Assembly: GCA_905233625.1 (NCBI GenBank)
Contig: CAJOFJ010000002.1
Location: 83,284 to 147,283, forward strand
DNA from: an uncultured Bacteroidales bacterium
GTDB taxonomy: Bacteria > Bacteroidota > Bacteroidia > Bacteroidales > WCHB1-69
Direction of reading: 5' to 3'
DNA length: 64,000 bases
Part shown: positions 1 through 8,367 of the stretch, piece after piece
Numbering within the stretch: the first letter of the stretch is position 1
Layout: each line of letters begins with the position of its first letter
Position numbers and translations under genes: made by a program
The notes under the pieces: generated by a model
What the model was told of the DNA's origin: nothing
The model's database searches: none
Seen by the model: the letters and a program-made list of their open reading frames with translations, nothing else

Positions 1-515
1 GCCGGAATGAATCTACCATCCTTACTTGGTATTTGAGGATCAATGGGGCCGAATTTAGACTGCTTAGACATGATGATTTCGTCTCCCGACATAATAAAGA
101 TGGTGCCTGCACTCATTGCCATATTTAAAAGAATGAAATTTACTTTATCAAATCGTGGCCTAAGCGTATTAACAAAATTACCCACTTGATTAGCTATTCC
201 ACCAGGTGTTACCAATACGATGTCGATCTCCCTCACATCAGGAAGAACAGAAGCTACCATTTCAGCAAAAGGCAAATCATCAGTTCCGTCAATAGAATTT
301 CCCGTAGAACTTGTAACTACATTTGCTACATAGCATATACAAGGGATGCCGTTACGAGCGGAAGTGATTTCTCCCATGCTTCTTCTTATCTCATCAACCA
401 AGTTTAAGTTAGGAAACTGAAAGCTCAGAAGACTTTCAAATTCTCTTCCTTCCTGCATAACATCCAAAGGCTTAGGCCCTGGTTGCATAGTTTGTGGAAT
501 AAAAGTTGTTGCCAT
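1..515 (-). CDS. SDH/Clp-fold serine protease-like protein (partial, C-terminus off the left edge)
   Basis: The reading frame starts at the ATG ending at 515 and stays open to the window edge, giving about 171 residues. The visible part contains DIVLVTPGGIANQVGN followed by NMAMSAGTIFIMSGDEI and SKFGPIDPQI. This is the pattern of the serine dehydrogenase proteinase (SDH, Clp/crotonase-fold) family: the serine of MSAGT is the expected nucleophile and GPIDPQ follows it closely. The family is thought to consist of membrane-associated or cytosolic Clp-class proteases, and bacterial members are often found in accessory regions. The substrate cannot be inferred. It is transcribed in the same direction as the defence genes but is separated from them by the insertion sequence, and it has its own promoter-like box at 588-595. 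Family assignment is firm; a role in defence is only suggested by location. Confidence 0.75.
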   Translation of the reverse strand, partial: MATTFIPQTMQPGPKPLDVMQEGREFESLLSFQFPNLNLVDEIRRSMGEITSARNGIPCICYVANVVTSSTGNSIDGTDDLPFAEMVASVLPDVREIDIVLVTPGGIANQVGNFVNTLRPRFDKVNFILLNMAMSAGTIFIMSGDEIIMSKQSKFGPIDPQIPSKDGRFIP

Positions 516-587
516 AATTGTAAAAATTTAGGAGGTGTTTTATAAATTCATGTTATCATCTCAGCATTGGCAGAACCCATAAACCTA

Positions 588-595
588 CAAATTTA
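588..595 (-). promoter_or_regulatory. -7 box for the SDH protease gene
   Basis: The minus strand reads TAAATTTG, matching the Bacteroidota TAnnTTTG box. It lies about 73 bases upstream of the start codon. No clear -33 TTTG is visible. Confidence 0.4.
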
Positions 596-636
596 CTCAA
601 TTACATTGAAGTCGTATAAAATTATTTATTTCTCAA

Positions 637-655
637 CATTGCTGTCCACTAAAAA
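637..655 (+). repeat. IS left terminal inverted repeat
   Basis: CATTGCTGTCCACTAAAAA; it pairs with the right end at 1941-1959, with two mismatches just outside the TGTCCACT core. Confidence 0.75.
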
Positions 656-705
656 ATCAATATCGTTCTTTGAAATAGTAGTAAAATCAGTCAATCTCAG
701 AGATT

Positions 706-737
706 TTTGGAGTCAACGGATTTGAATTTTATCTTTG
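706..737 (+). promoter_or_regulatory. Transposase promoter
   Basis: TTTG at 706-709 and TATCTTTG at 730-737 are separated by 20 bases, the usual Bacteroidota -33/-7 arrangement. The box ends 16 bases before the transposase ATG. Confidence 0.6.
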
Positions 738-753
738 CCGAAAGTATCGGTGA

Positions 754-1911
754 ATGAATAATGATAAATACGTTTTCTCACAGTTGACCTCGATCCTTGA
801 CAGGAACCACTTCAACTACCTAGTCAAAAAGTATGAAGGCGACAAATACGTGAAGCACTTCACATGCTGGAACCAGATGCTCGCATTGATGTTCGGTCAA
901 CTCTCAAATCGCGAAAGTTTGCGGGACTTGATAGTCGCATTGGAAGCTCATCGTAGTAAATGTTACTACCTCGGAATGGGGGAACATGTCACTAGGAGCA
1001 ATCTGGCCAAAGCCAACGAAAACAGACCCTGCCGCATCTTCGAAGACTTCGCCTATCGCATGATAGACGAGGCAAGAAGAAAAAGATGTATGGACATCTT
1101 CAAGCTTGATGGCAATGTCTATGCGTTCGACTCGACTACCATTGACCTGTGTCTGAGCGTGTTCGAATGGGCTAAGTTCCGAACCACGAAAGGTGGTGTC
1201 AAAGTCCACACTATGTACGATGTAGAGGCTCAGGTTCCGACCTTTGTCCACATCACACCAGCAGCGGTTCATGACATGAAGGCGATGGATGTGATACCCT
1301 ACGAGCCGGGCTCGTTCTACATCTTCGACAGAGACTACAACGACTTCAAGCGTCTCTATCGCATCAACATGCTTGGCTCGTTCTTCGTCATCCGCTCCAA
1401 AGGCAACTTCAAGTACAAGATTGTCAAGTGGAAACGAAGATTGCCTAAGGACGTGCTTTCAGATGCCGAAATAGAACTGACGGGATATTATCCATCAAAA
1501 TATTATCCAGAACGGATGAGGCTCATCAGGTACTGGGATGAGGAACAAGGGCGCGAGTTCATGTTTCTGACCAATGCCATAGGTCTTAAAGTCTTGCTGG
1601 TCGCAGAACTTTACAAAAACCGTTGGCAGATAGAGCTGCTCTTCAAGTGGTTGAAGCAACACCTCAAAATCAAAAAGTTCTGGGGCACTTCGGAAAATGT
1701 CGTGAAGACGCAAATTTATGACGCCATCATCACTTATTGCTTAGTGGCTGTTGTTCAACACAACAAGCGTCTTGAACGTTCAACATACGAAATCCTGCAA
1801 ATACTGAGCATCTCGCTAACCAACAAAACGCCACTCAAAGATCTCTTTAATAAAACTGATTACCACGATGTCAAAGAACGAATTGATAATAGTGTACTGT
1901 TATTATTTTAA
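754..1911 (+). CDS. IS4-family transposase (DUF4372 N-terminus, DDE domain)
   Basis: A 385-residue transposase that catalyses cut-and-paste movement of the surrounding element. The N-terminal part (residues 1-75) resembles the DUF4372 domain of Bacteroidota IS4 transposases (FNYLVKKYEGDKYVK, QLSNRESLRDL). The DDE catalytic core follows: a first Asp in YAFDSTTIDL near residue 126, a second in FYIFDRDYNDF near residue 194, and the IS4 signature Y-2-R-3-E-6-K in YKNRWQIELLFKWLKQ near residue 290, which supplies the catalytic Glu. Length and motifs are complete, so the element may be active. It is read opposite to the defence genes. Confidence 0.93.
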   Translation: MNNDKYVFSQLTSILDRNHFNYLVKKYEGDKYVKHFTCWNQMLALMFGQLSNRESLRDLIVALEAHRSKCYYLGMGEHVTRSNLAKANENRPCRIFEDFAYRMIDEARRKRCMDIFKLDGNVYAFDSTTIDLCLSVFEWAKFRTTKGGVKVHTMYDVEAQVPTFVHITPAAVHDMKAMDVIPYEPGSFYIFDRDYNDFKRLYRINMLGSFFVIRSKGNFKYKIVKWKRRLPKDVLSDAEIELTGYYPSKYYPERMRLIRYWDEEQGREFMFLTNAIGLKVLLVAELYKNRWQIELLFKWLKQHLKIKKFWGTSENVVKTQIYDAIITYCLVAVVQHNKRLERSTYEILQILSISLTNKTPLKDLFNKTDYHDVKERIDNSVLLLF

Positions 1912-1940
1912 GTTAAACATTCAATTTTTAATCGTCCATA

Positions 1941-1959
1941 TTTTTAGTGGACACTAATG
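1941..1959 (-). repeat. IS right terminal inverted repeat
   Basis: Reverse complement CATTAGTGTCCACTAAAAA. Read on the minus strand, CAT TAG in this repeat forms the last codon and stop of the neighbouring repeat-protein gene. Confidence 0.75.
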
Positions 1960-2313
1960 GTTCACAGTATATTGATAATACTCGTTGGTTTCAAAGTCAA
2001 ACACCTCCACACTATCTCTGTTCACTGTAAAAGTGAGATGGGTGTTAGTTTGAAAGTCAAAACACCCTACATTTTTTCCGCTAATACTGAGCGATACGTG
2101 CGAGCCGCTTACATGGTCAAACATGCCATTCTTGTCGCCAGTAACAGCACCTCCTCTATTGTAGTCAAAAAAAGAAAGATTCCTTTGATCCACACTTGAT
2201 GATGATATTGAAATATGCTTGCCTTGTCGATAGTCAAACACGTAACTATATCGTTTTTTATTTACTAACGTTGCTACCACAAGAGCGAAACATGCTCTTT
2301 TGTTATTGTCCAT
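1954..2313 (-). CDS. Small FD(Y/F)-repeat protein, last gene of the RADAR set
   Basis: I do not recognise this 119-residue protein. The chosen start is the ATG at 2313 (MDNNKRACFALVVA), 26 bases after the rdrB stop; a longer frame would overlap rdrB. The body consists of about five imperfect repeats of 17-21 residues, each with an FD(Y/H/F) core and an alternating hydrophobic stretch: YVFDYRQGKHISIS, SFFDYNRGGAVTG, GMFDHVSGSHVSLSISG, GCFDFQTNTHLTFTVN, EVFDFETNEYYQYTVN. This suggests a small all-beta repeat fold. The final His and stop lie in the IS terminal repeat. Removing the element in silico would give only about four different residues before a stop (L-R-N-K), so the protein is essentially whole. 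Position suggests a RADAR accessory factor, which is inference only. Confidence 0.6.
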   Translation of the reverse strand: MDNNKRACFALVVATLVNKKRYSYVFDYRQGKHISISSSSVDQRNLSFFDYNRGGAVTGDKNGMFDHVSGSHVSLSISGKNVGCFDFQTNTHLTFTVNRDSVEVFDFETNEYYQYTVNH

Positions 2314-2339
2314 AATTATACATGAGTCTGTGTAATATA

Positions 2340-4625
2340 TCATGCAAATGCATACAGTCTTGCATTCGTATCCAACTCTTTGACAAACGATGTCACTTCG
2401 TCTGTGTTCATTCCTTTTCCATATACAAATTGGCAAAAAATATTACAGTATTCGTTATAAATGTTTGTCGCAAATATGCCTATATCATCAGTACCCACTA
2501 CAATTGGTGGTAGAGGTCGACCCTCTTTTTTCCAACAATACCAATTGTATAAATGGTATGTACTGAAATCATGGTGACTCCCAATTACTACATTGCTTGT
2601 GGGCAGGGCCTCAATTACTATTTCACGTCGATGCATTTCCTCCAACAACATAAGTTGTAATTCAATCAGTTGTTCTTCTCCAAGTATGTCATACGTATCT
2701 ATTTCCATTATCTCATCATACCTTTCAGCAACAACTTTGTTATGATATTGTCTAAAAAGCTCTTTTACTTGGTCATCATCATTTTTAAATACCACAACCG
2801 ACGGGCTCTTATATCTCATCTGCCAAGCCCTTATGTGCATTGAAACAGGGTAATAATTTTGATAAATCTCATACCCCAACTCATCTATCTTCAAAGATAA
2901 CATGGGTAAAAAGAACTTCATCTTCTGGTTGTCATATTGAGTGCTTAAATGATAAGCAAAGATTAAGTTATCGAGATATTCCCCCTTCCGTATCAGCATT
3001 TTACTTCCTATATTTTGCTTCCACAATGCCACTGGAATACCCGTGGCGGTTGCATGGCCTATCCTGTCACATCTTCGCAAATCCAAGTATGTAATAGCTT
3101 CATATATTGCCCTTAGTCCACTTAGCACGTGAAAGAAGTCTTCTCCCGCATGATATGTAAAGTGCCGATAACCACCAGCCCTCAATTTACGATAAGTGGG
3201 GGCAAAAACTTCTGGAGGTGTATCAAACTCACTCGCCGCAGCATCTATTCCAAGCACTATCTTCGACAAGGAGGTATTATCTCGTAATAATTGCAACAAT
3301 AAATCGGCTCTATGATTTAGATTCTCCCTTAAGTATTTATACCTTATTTGATTGTCCAAATATCCTTCTTTTTTTTTGATGAAATGACTAACAAGCCTAA
3401 GTGTAGACTCGGGAAGACCTCTTTTCGATTGCAGTTTATTAAGTTCCTCCCAGCCGTCTATGATACCTCCAATCAACACCTCATTTTTACTTTGTTCGTC
3501 TTTGGGAGAAAAACGTCCTTCGAGAAATTTCACATAACGCAATTGATTTCCTGACAATTGAGCGAATCTCTTAAAATAGTTTTTTGATTCGCTATACTCT
3601 CTTAATCCATTTAACGTTACTTTCTGAAATTCCTCAAAGCCATAACTTGTGGGTTGTTGTACCAGCATCTTGTTAGTCAACCCCAAAATCAGTAGATAGT
3701 AATGAAACAAACTGCTGATTGTATCATTATCTGGCTCCACACTCATCTGCTGGAATATCCTAATATAAAGCAGACATTCCATATAATGGGCTTCAATTTC
3801 GCTCCCCAACCTCTGTTCAAAAGGATGTTTTGCATAATGTCCATCAAGAATTTGACCATCTGCCAATTTGTTCAGTAGATCTTCAAACGACGAAAACTCG
3901 TATGGTAGCTCTATCTTGTATATATAACAATACAACAAATATCTCAGAACCGATGCCACTTTCAACAGCTTATACAATCGGTCCGGATCGGCAAGCATCG
4001 ATGACTGGGCATATTGCTCTTTAACCTTTTCTATATCAAAAGCTTTATCTAACTCAATTTTTATTTCCAATGGATTTTTCAGGAAGTCTTGCCAAGTCAA
4101 ATCCGTTTCTAAAGCACCGTTAAGATGCATATGTAAATCTGTGAATCCGCCCTGTCCCAATAATTGGTTGAGTTGTGGTATATAGGGCGAAGGATATGTG
4201 GTGAATTCCACGTTTGGCAATAGATGATCCTTAATATAGTCTAGTTCGTGTCCATCTTCCAAACAATTTTCCTGCCAAAGCATAACACAAATCAATAACA
4301 TCGGAGGCATATATGGCAACATAAGCTGCCAACTATTCATTTGTTCAGCCTTCACATATACAACCCCATTTCTTACTTCTAAATACTCATTGGATAGACG
4401 TTTTAATCCAATAGTAAATAATTCGCTTTTATGCCTTACTCCCTCAAACGTCTTTTCTTTTCCAAGCCTGTAATAATGGTCGGGTATATGGCGGTCATTC
4501 TCACGTTCAAAAAGCATTAGCGTTCGTTCAACGTCGTCAAGCTTAACACGACGCCGACCGACATAATATTGTTGCAACGATATGTCATCACTCAACAAGT
4601 ATCTGAGGTATGATTGTGTATACAT
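2340..4625 (-). CDS. rdrB: RADAR adenosine deaminase RdrB
   Basis: A 761-residue large adenosine deaminase of the RADAR phage-defence system, in which RdrA and RdrB assemble and deaminate adenosine in RNA or nucleotides to inosine during infection. All zinc-site motifs of the adenosine/AMP deaminase fold are present: HMHLNGALE (165-173, the HxH), HAGE (492-495, metal His and catalytic Glu), RIGHA (521-525), EALPTSN (672-678) and GTDDIGIF (711-718, metal Asp). The length far exceeds the roughly 350 residues of housekeeping adenosine deaminase and fits RdrB, with a large insert between the first and second motifs. The start lies 2 bases after the rdrA stop, so the two are co-translated partners. 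Sequence family and pairing make the assignment strong; activity is not shown here. Confidence 0.9.
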   Translation of the reverse strand: MYTQSYLRYLLSDDISLQQYYVGRRRVKLDDVERTLMLFERENDRHIPDHYYRLGKEKTFEGVRHKSELFTIGLKRLSNEYLEVRNGVVYVKAEQMNSWQLMLPYMPPMLLICVMLWQENCLEDGHELDYIKDHLLPNVEFTTYPSPYIPQLNQLLGQGGFTDLHMHLNGALETDLTWQDFLKNPLEIKIELDKAFDIEKVKEQYAQSSMLADPDRLYKLLKVASVLRYLLYCYIYKIELPYEFSSFEDLLNKLADGQILDGHYAKHPFEQRLGSEIEAHYMECLLYIRIFQQMSVEPDNDTISSLFHYYLLILGLTNKMLVQQPTSYGFEEFQKVTLNGLREYSESKNYFKRFAQLSGNQLRYVKFLEGRFSPKDEQSKNEVLIGGIIDGWEELNKLQSKRGLPESTLRLVSHFIKKKEGYLDNQIRYKYLRENLNHRADLLLQLLRDNTSLSKIVLGIDAAASEFDTPPEVFAPTYRKLRAGGYRHFTYHAGEDFFHVLSGLRAIYEAITYLDLRRCDRIGHATATGIPVALWKQNIGSKMLIRKGEYLDNLIFAYHLSTQYDNQKMKFFLPMLSLKIDELGYEIYQNYYPVSMHIRAWQMRYKSPSVVVFKNDDDQVKELFRQYHNKVVAERYDEIMEIDTYDILGEEQLIELQLMLLEEMHRREIVIEALPTSNVVIGSHHDFSTYHLYNWYCWKKEGRPLPPIVVGTDDIGIFATNIYNEYCNIFCQFVYGKGMNTDEVTSFVKELDTNARLYAFA

Positions 4626-4627
4626 TG

Positions 4628-7294
4628 TTATTTGTTTTCTGTGGATTTCATCGGATAATTATTGCGAAAAGATTTTATTTGTCTTTTTTGTATTGTATTT
4701 CCAAACAATCCGCTCTTTTCCAACTCGCCAATAATTTTTTCTACAGGACGGGAAGTATCTAATATGGAATTTATATCGTATCCAAACTTTGTTAAAGTTT
4801 CAATAGTTTTTCTTATTTTACTTTTGTCTGCTGAAAACAAAGGCTTGGTTTTATCAACTGCATTCTTTATTTTAACATTTTTCAAAATTTCAAAAACATT
4901 CCACTCGTTATCATAGTAAAAATCGTATGGATGTTCTTCTTCAGCCACTGTCTCTTCTGCTTTTTTTTCTTTGCCAACGATTTTCTTCAAAGCATCAGGT
5001 TGAGTGAAAGCCCATAATAAAGGACATCTCATCATCCATTCTGTCAATTTAATACAATTCCTTGCACCATTTCTGTGAACAAAAGCAATGTTATTAATGA
5101 ACACCTTGTCTTCGTTGATAACATTTGACAGGTTTAATCTGTCTATGCTTTCATTATCATTTGTTTTGGAATAATATTCTGTACATTCTTCAATCAAGCA
5201 AGCATTTAAGAAAGCCATAACCGAACGATGCATTTGCTCACCTAAGTTAACTTCCTGAATTTTTTGTAAAGTATAGTAAACGCGTGTCACAATCTTGCCA
5301 AGTAAATATGGTGGTATGCAATCTTGATACGCCTTACTCCACTTAACAATTTCTTTAACCAGCCCATCAAGTGTATCATCTCCTTCCCACTTTTTAAGAA
5401 GGACTTCTTCATCGTATGTTTCGTCTTCTGCCTGTTCTTCTACATATTTGGTTTGCACATCCCCATTTCTACTCCTTGTCGGATATGTTCTAAGTAGTTG
5501 CAAATTCATCAACAATCCTTTCACTGCTTCCTCTTGATTTTCATCCTTTGGGGCTTTTAGAACCTCCGCAATTACAGCTAATAAATTGTAAAACGAATAG
5601 TACACACGACTTTCATTTTTGTCGGTATATTTCAATACACTGATTGGCAAATACCCAATAATGCTTTGAGCCCTGTTTGCTCGCTCGTCTATTTCATAGT
5701 CTATGTGCCCTTGGCTCCATGCTTTGTTCTGCTTGTTTTTTCCAGCCAATGTCAAAAGAGCAATATGTGACGATAACTGAGTATCAAAAGCCATGCAATA
5801 AGCAATTGATAAACCCACACTGTTTTTCAGCGACATCATCTGTTTTAATCCAACATGGTTGAAAAAATCATCTTTCAAATATGGGCTCTCCAATCCAAGC
5901 AATAGATTTCGCACATAACCCATCCTTACGAGATAGTCGAAAATCAAGAAATTACTCCTTTTTACTTCTTTGGCAAAAAGAATAGTAAATGCAGTTAGAC
6001 AAGCATTTACATCTTCATGTGGATAATTAGGCATTAGTTGGTAAAGATCCGGAGCTGATTCCTGGTCTTCCAGATAACGCTGGATGATCAAGGCTAACAT
6101 TTGCGCGTTATTAACTGCCAAATGGATATCAACATTGGAAGCATATAGTCGAGAAAGAAACGCTTCCACACTATCCAATCCTTGTTTGTCGGAAGTGGAA
6201 TTATTCAACAAAAACTGAATCTGCGATCGGACAGAAAGACCAAGCATATAGTTGATAAAAACATTTAGTTGAGATGTACCCTTAATCCCTATACCAGCAA
6301 AAATATCCTTATAAGTATTACCGATGCTCTTTGTGTTACCATCTGCCAATTCAATATTATACTGAGCTCCGAATAGTTCAATCGCCTCAAGTATGGAATG
6401 AAGGTGTATTCTGTTTTCGATCTTTAATACTTTCAGAAGATACTGCCCCTCCAGTTCGTTTACAGTCTTAAGATAGTCTTTGTCCGACTCATGTTTTTTG
6501 TTCTTCTCCAACTGTTCCCATTGATGTTGCCTCACATTTAGCGAGTACAACTTCAGATTCCCACTCATGATGGTAATTATTTGAGGTGTAGTAATGTATT
6601 TACGAAGCATTTCCAATACATCCCATCCCTTTTTCATATCTACATCAATGTCGTCCAACGCCAACAAAAACACCTTTTTCCCAAGAATCTCTAATGCAAG
6701 ACTTACCAGTGACTTAAACTCCTCTTCCAATGTATAGGCTGAATAAACCATACCCAGCCCCTTTTCCATGATAAACTCATGACTTTGCCATTTCGAAGTT
6801 CTTCTATCTTCCCCCACTTTGTCTAATGTGGGAATACCTTTGGCCATCTTCACCAACTGCTGTTGCCATAAAGAACGTTGCTGGTATGATTTTGTATTGA
6901 TTTTACAATCATCCCGATCTAGTTTATCCTCTACCAATTTGCTTATCAGAGAAATAACCAACAAGAACACATGCTCCTTTTCTTCAATAATTGTAGGGTC
7001 AATGAACCCCAGAATCTCCACATTATCCGAATAGTTCTTTTCCAAACGCTCGATTACAGAATGAAGAAATGATGTTTTGCCAGTGCCTCGCTCACCGAAG
7101 ATGGAGATAGTGTTATAGTAGCGACGATGACATTTCCCACCATATTTATTCCATGACTCGCTGTTTTTAATACGATGTTCTATCATTTGGATAACCCGAT
7201 CAAACTCTTCTTTATGTATCAACTCGTCATCACTGAAGCCATGCGCATACGTGCTATTAGCTAAAGTTATTTTTGTTAAATCTTTCGCTGACAT
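4628..7294 (-). CDS. rdrA: RADAR ATPase RdrA (KAP-like P-loop NTPase)
   Basis: An 888-residue P-loop ATPase. Walker A is GERGTGKT at residues 67-74, and a KAP/STAND-style Walker B, FLLALDDID, lies at about 209-217. The long C-terminal part is helical with no recognisable enzymatic motif. Published RdrA proteins are about 900 residues, form ring-shaped oligomers and associate with the RdrB deaminase; length, motifs and the adjacent deaminase fit this. It begins 50 bases downstream of the NA37-like gene with no TAnnTTTG box in the gap, so it probably shares a transcript with the genes upstream. What the ATPase senses is not visible from sequence. Confidence 0.88.
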   Translation of the reverse strand: MSAKDLTKITLANSTYAHGFSDDELIHKEEFDRVIQMIEHRIKNSESWNKYGGKCHRRYYNTISIFGERGTGKTSFLHSVIERLEKNYSDNVEILGFIDPTIIEEKEHVFLLVISLISKLVEDKLDRDDCKINTKSYQQRSLWQQQLVKMAKGIPTLDKVGEDRRTSKWQSHEFIMEKGLGMVYSAYTLEEEFKSLVSLALEILGKKVFLLALDDIDVDMKKGWDVLEMLRKYITTPQIITIMSGNLKLYSLNVRQHQWEQLEKNKKHESDKDYLKTVNELEGQYLLKVLKIENRIHLHSILEAIELFGAQYNIELADGNTKSIGNTYKDIFAGIGIKGTSQLNVFINYMLGLSVRSQIQFLLNNSTSDKQGLDSVEAFLSRLYASNVDIHLAVNNAQMLALIIQRYLEDQESAPDLYQLMPNYPHEDVNACLTAFTILFAKEVKRSNFLIFDYLVRMGYVRNLLLGLESPYLKDDFFNHVGLKQMMSLKNSVGLSIAYCMAFDTQLSSHIALLTLAGKNKQNKAWSQGHIDYEIDERANRAQSIIGYLPISVLKYTDKNESRVYYSFYNLLAVIAEVLKAPKDENQEEAVKGLLMNLQLLRTYPTRSRNGDVQTKYVEEQAEDETYDEEVLLKKWEGDDTLDGLVKEIVKWSKAYQDCIPPYLLGKIVTRVYYTLQKIQEVNLGEQMHRSVMAFLNACLIEECTEYYSKTNDNESIDRLNLSNVINEDKVFINNIAFVHRNGARNCIKLTEWMMRCPLLWAFTQPDALKKIVGKEKKAEETVAEEEHPYDFYYDNEWNVFEILKNVKIKNAVDKTKPLFSADKSKIRKTIETLTKFGYDINSILDTSRPVEKIIGELEKSGLFGNTIQKRQIKSFRNNYPMKSTENK

Positions 7295-7344
7295 ACAATG
7301 TATTATTTTATGGTTACTACTGTTGCGATAAATTTCGTTGAATA

Positions 7345-8367
7345 TTATAATTTATTGTTGAAATAAAGAGTAAAATACTCCCTCCCACTGGCCTTATCCA
7401 CTCCCTTTACAATCGTAGCATTGGGGTTCAGCACTTTCACCTCAAAGTCATTGCCCAACCGAAGCACGTTCATCCTTGTAACAGGTTTGCGACTGGCGGC
7501 TTTGGCCACCACGGTCACTTCTTCTGTGAAACCGCCATTCTCTTCCTCATACGAACGTCTAAAATCTTCAAAGTCCTTTTTCTGCTCTTCTGTTTCAAAT
7601 AGTTTATCGGCCAACTCATCAACCCGAACCACTTCCTCTGTTTTCAACAGTTCTACCGCCTTCTTTGCCACAATCGCCCCATCCATCAAGGATTCTTCTT
7701 TCACAAGTTTACTGTAGTCGGTAAGCATTTCTGTCAGTTTTGCAGTCTGATGATAATCATCGTCGCAATTGGTCACATGCAGAAAACTGTCAGACCAATA
7801 CTGTGCATCAGTCCCGTTGTTGACGTTGTCAACCGTTCCCACTACATAACCATTCTCACGCTCCAAATTCAGGACAAGACATCCTTTGTCAAGCCCCTTT
7901 AATCCCGTTCCATACATAGTTTTCGCCGTTATCTCCATCCCATCATTATCTGTTGCCAAAAATGGGTCTTTTTTTTCTGACTTTAAAATGGCCACGGCAT
8001 CAACCAACTGTTTCTTGTATTCGCATTGTGCCAGCAGCACATACAATTCACCGTTCCTGATATTCGGATGCTGGCTCTGGTCATATAGAAATGTGGCGAT
8101 ATTGACTGATTGTTTCAAAAAAAACTCGTTGTCGTCAAATATCTTCGACACGAACTGATAAACAGGATTTAATTCTACTGATTCCACATAAGTGAAATGC
8201 TTCAAGTCGTCCATCAAAAACGATTTCTCTATCAGTTTGGTCATAAACTCACACGAGTCGCTGACATCAGCAAGCGTTGTGGCTGCCGAAAGCCCTTCGC
8301 CCCTTGTTTTATTTCCTACCACCTGAATGGTGGCCATTTTAATCTCTTTTACTTTTATCTGACTCAT
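7345..8367 (-). CDS. NA37/YejK-like nucleoid-associated protein, possible fourth subunit of the ABC-3C set
   Basis: A 340-residue protein resembling the 37-kDa nucleoid-associated (NA37, YejK/NdpA) family. Supporting features are an N-terminal half with SAATTLADV and a segment NPVYQFVSKIFDD, a central KGCLVLNLERENGY strand region, an acidic C-terminal third, and the end pattern VKGVDKASGREYFTLYFNN. NA37 proteins bind nucleoids in proteobacteria, and relatives occur in bacterial conflict loci. Its ATG overlaps the stop of the DUF3732 ATPase gene (ATGA, 4 bases), which implies translational coupling and a shared complex. The start at 8367 is favoured by this overlap, although ATG at 8337 is possible. 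Family assignment is moderate; the functional link is inference. Confidence 0.6.
   Translation of the reverse strand: MSQIKVKEIKMATIQVVGNKTRGEGLSAATTLADVSDSCEFMTKLIEKSFLMDDLKHFTYVESVELNPVYQFVSKIFDDNEFFLKQSVNIATFLYDQSQHPNIRNGELYVLLAQCEYKKQLVDAVAILKSEKKDPFLATDNDGMEITAKTMYGTGLKGLDKGCLVLNLERENGYVVGTVDNVNNGTDAQYWSDSFLHVTNCDDDYHQTAKLTEMLTDYSKLVKEESLMDGAIVAKKAVELLKTEEVVRVDELADKLFETEEQKKDFEDFRRSYEEENGGFTEEVTVVAKAASRKPVTRMNVLRLGNDFEVKVLNPNATIVKGVDKASGREYFTLYFNNKL

Larger units (their letters stand above)
637..1959 (+). mobile_element. IS4-family insertion sequence, about 1.32 kb
   Basis: A single transposase gene is bounded by 19-bp terminal inverted repeats that match at 17 of 19 positions: CATTGCTGTCCACTAAAAA at 637-655, and the reverse complement of 1941-1959, CATTAGTGTCCACTAAAAA. 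The certain core is the 13-bp TGTCCACTAAAAA. No target-site duplication could be recognised in the flanks, so the exact ends are uncertain by a few bases. The element sits between the SDH protease gene and the 3' end of the RADAR gene set. Its right repeat supplies the stop codon of the small repeat-protein gene. Confidence 0.85.

Noticed and set aside
904..1272. 122-residue frame opposite the transposase
   Set aside because: Antisense shadow of the IS4 transposase with no independent support.
2314..2436. N-terminal extension of the FD-repeat protein up to 2436
   Set aside because: It overlaps the rdrB coding end and is Cys/Arg-rich, unlike the repeat body; the ATG at 2313 fits the spacing.
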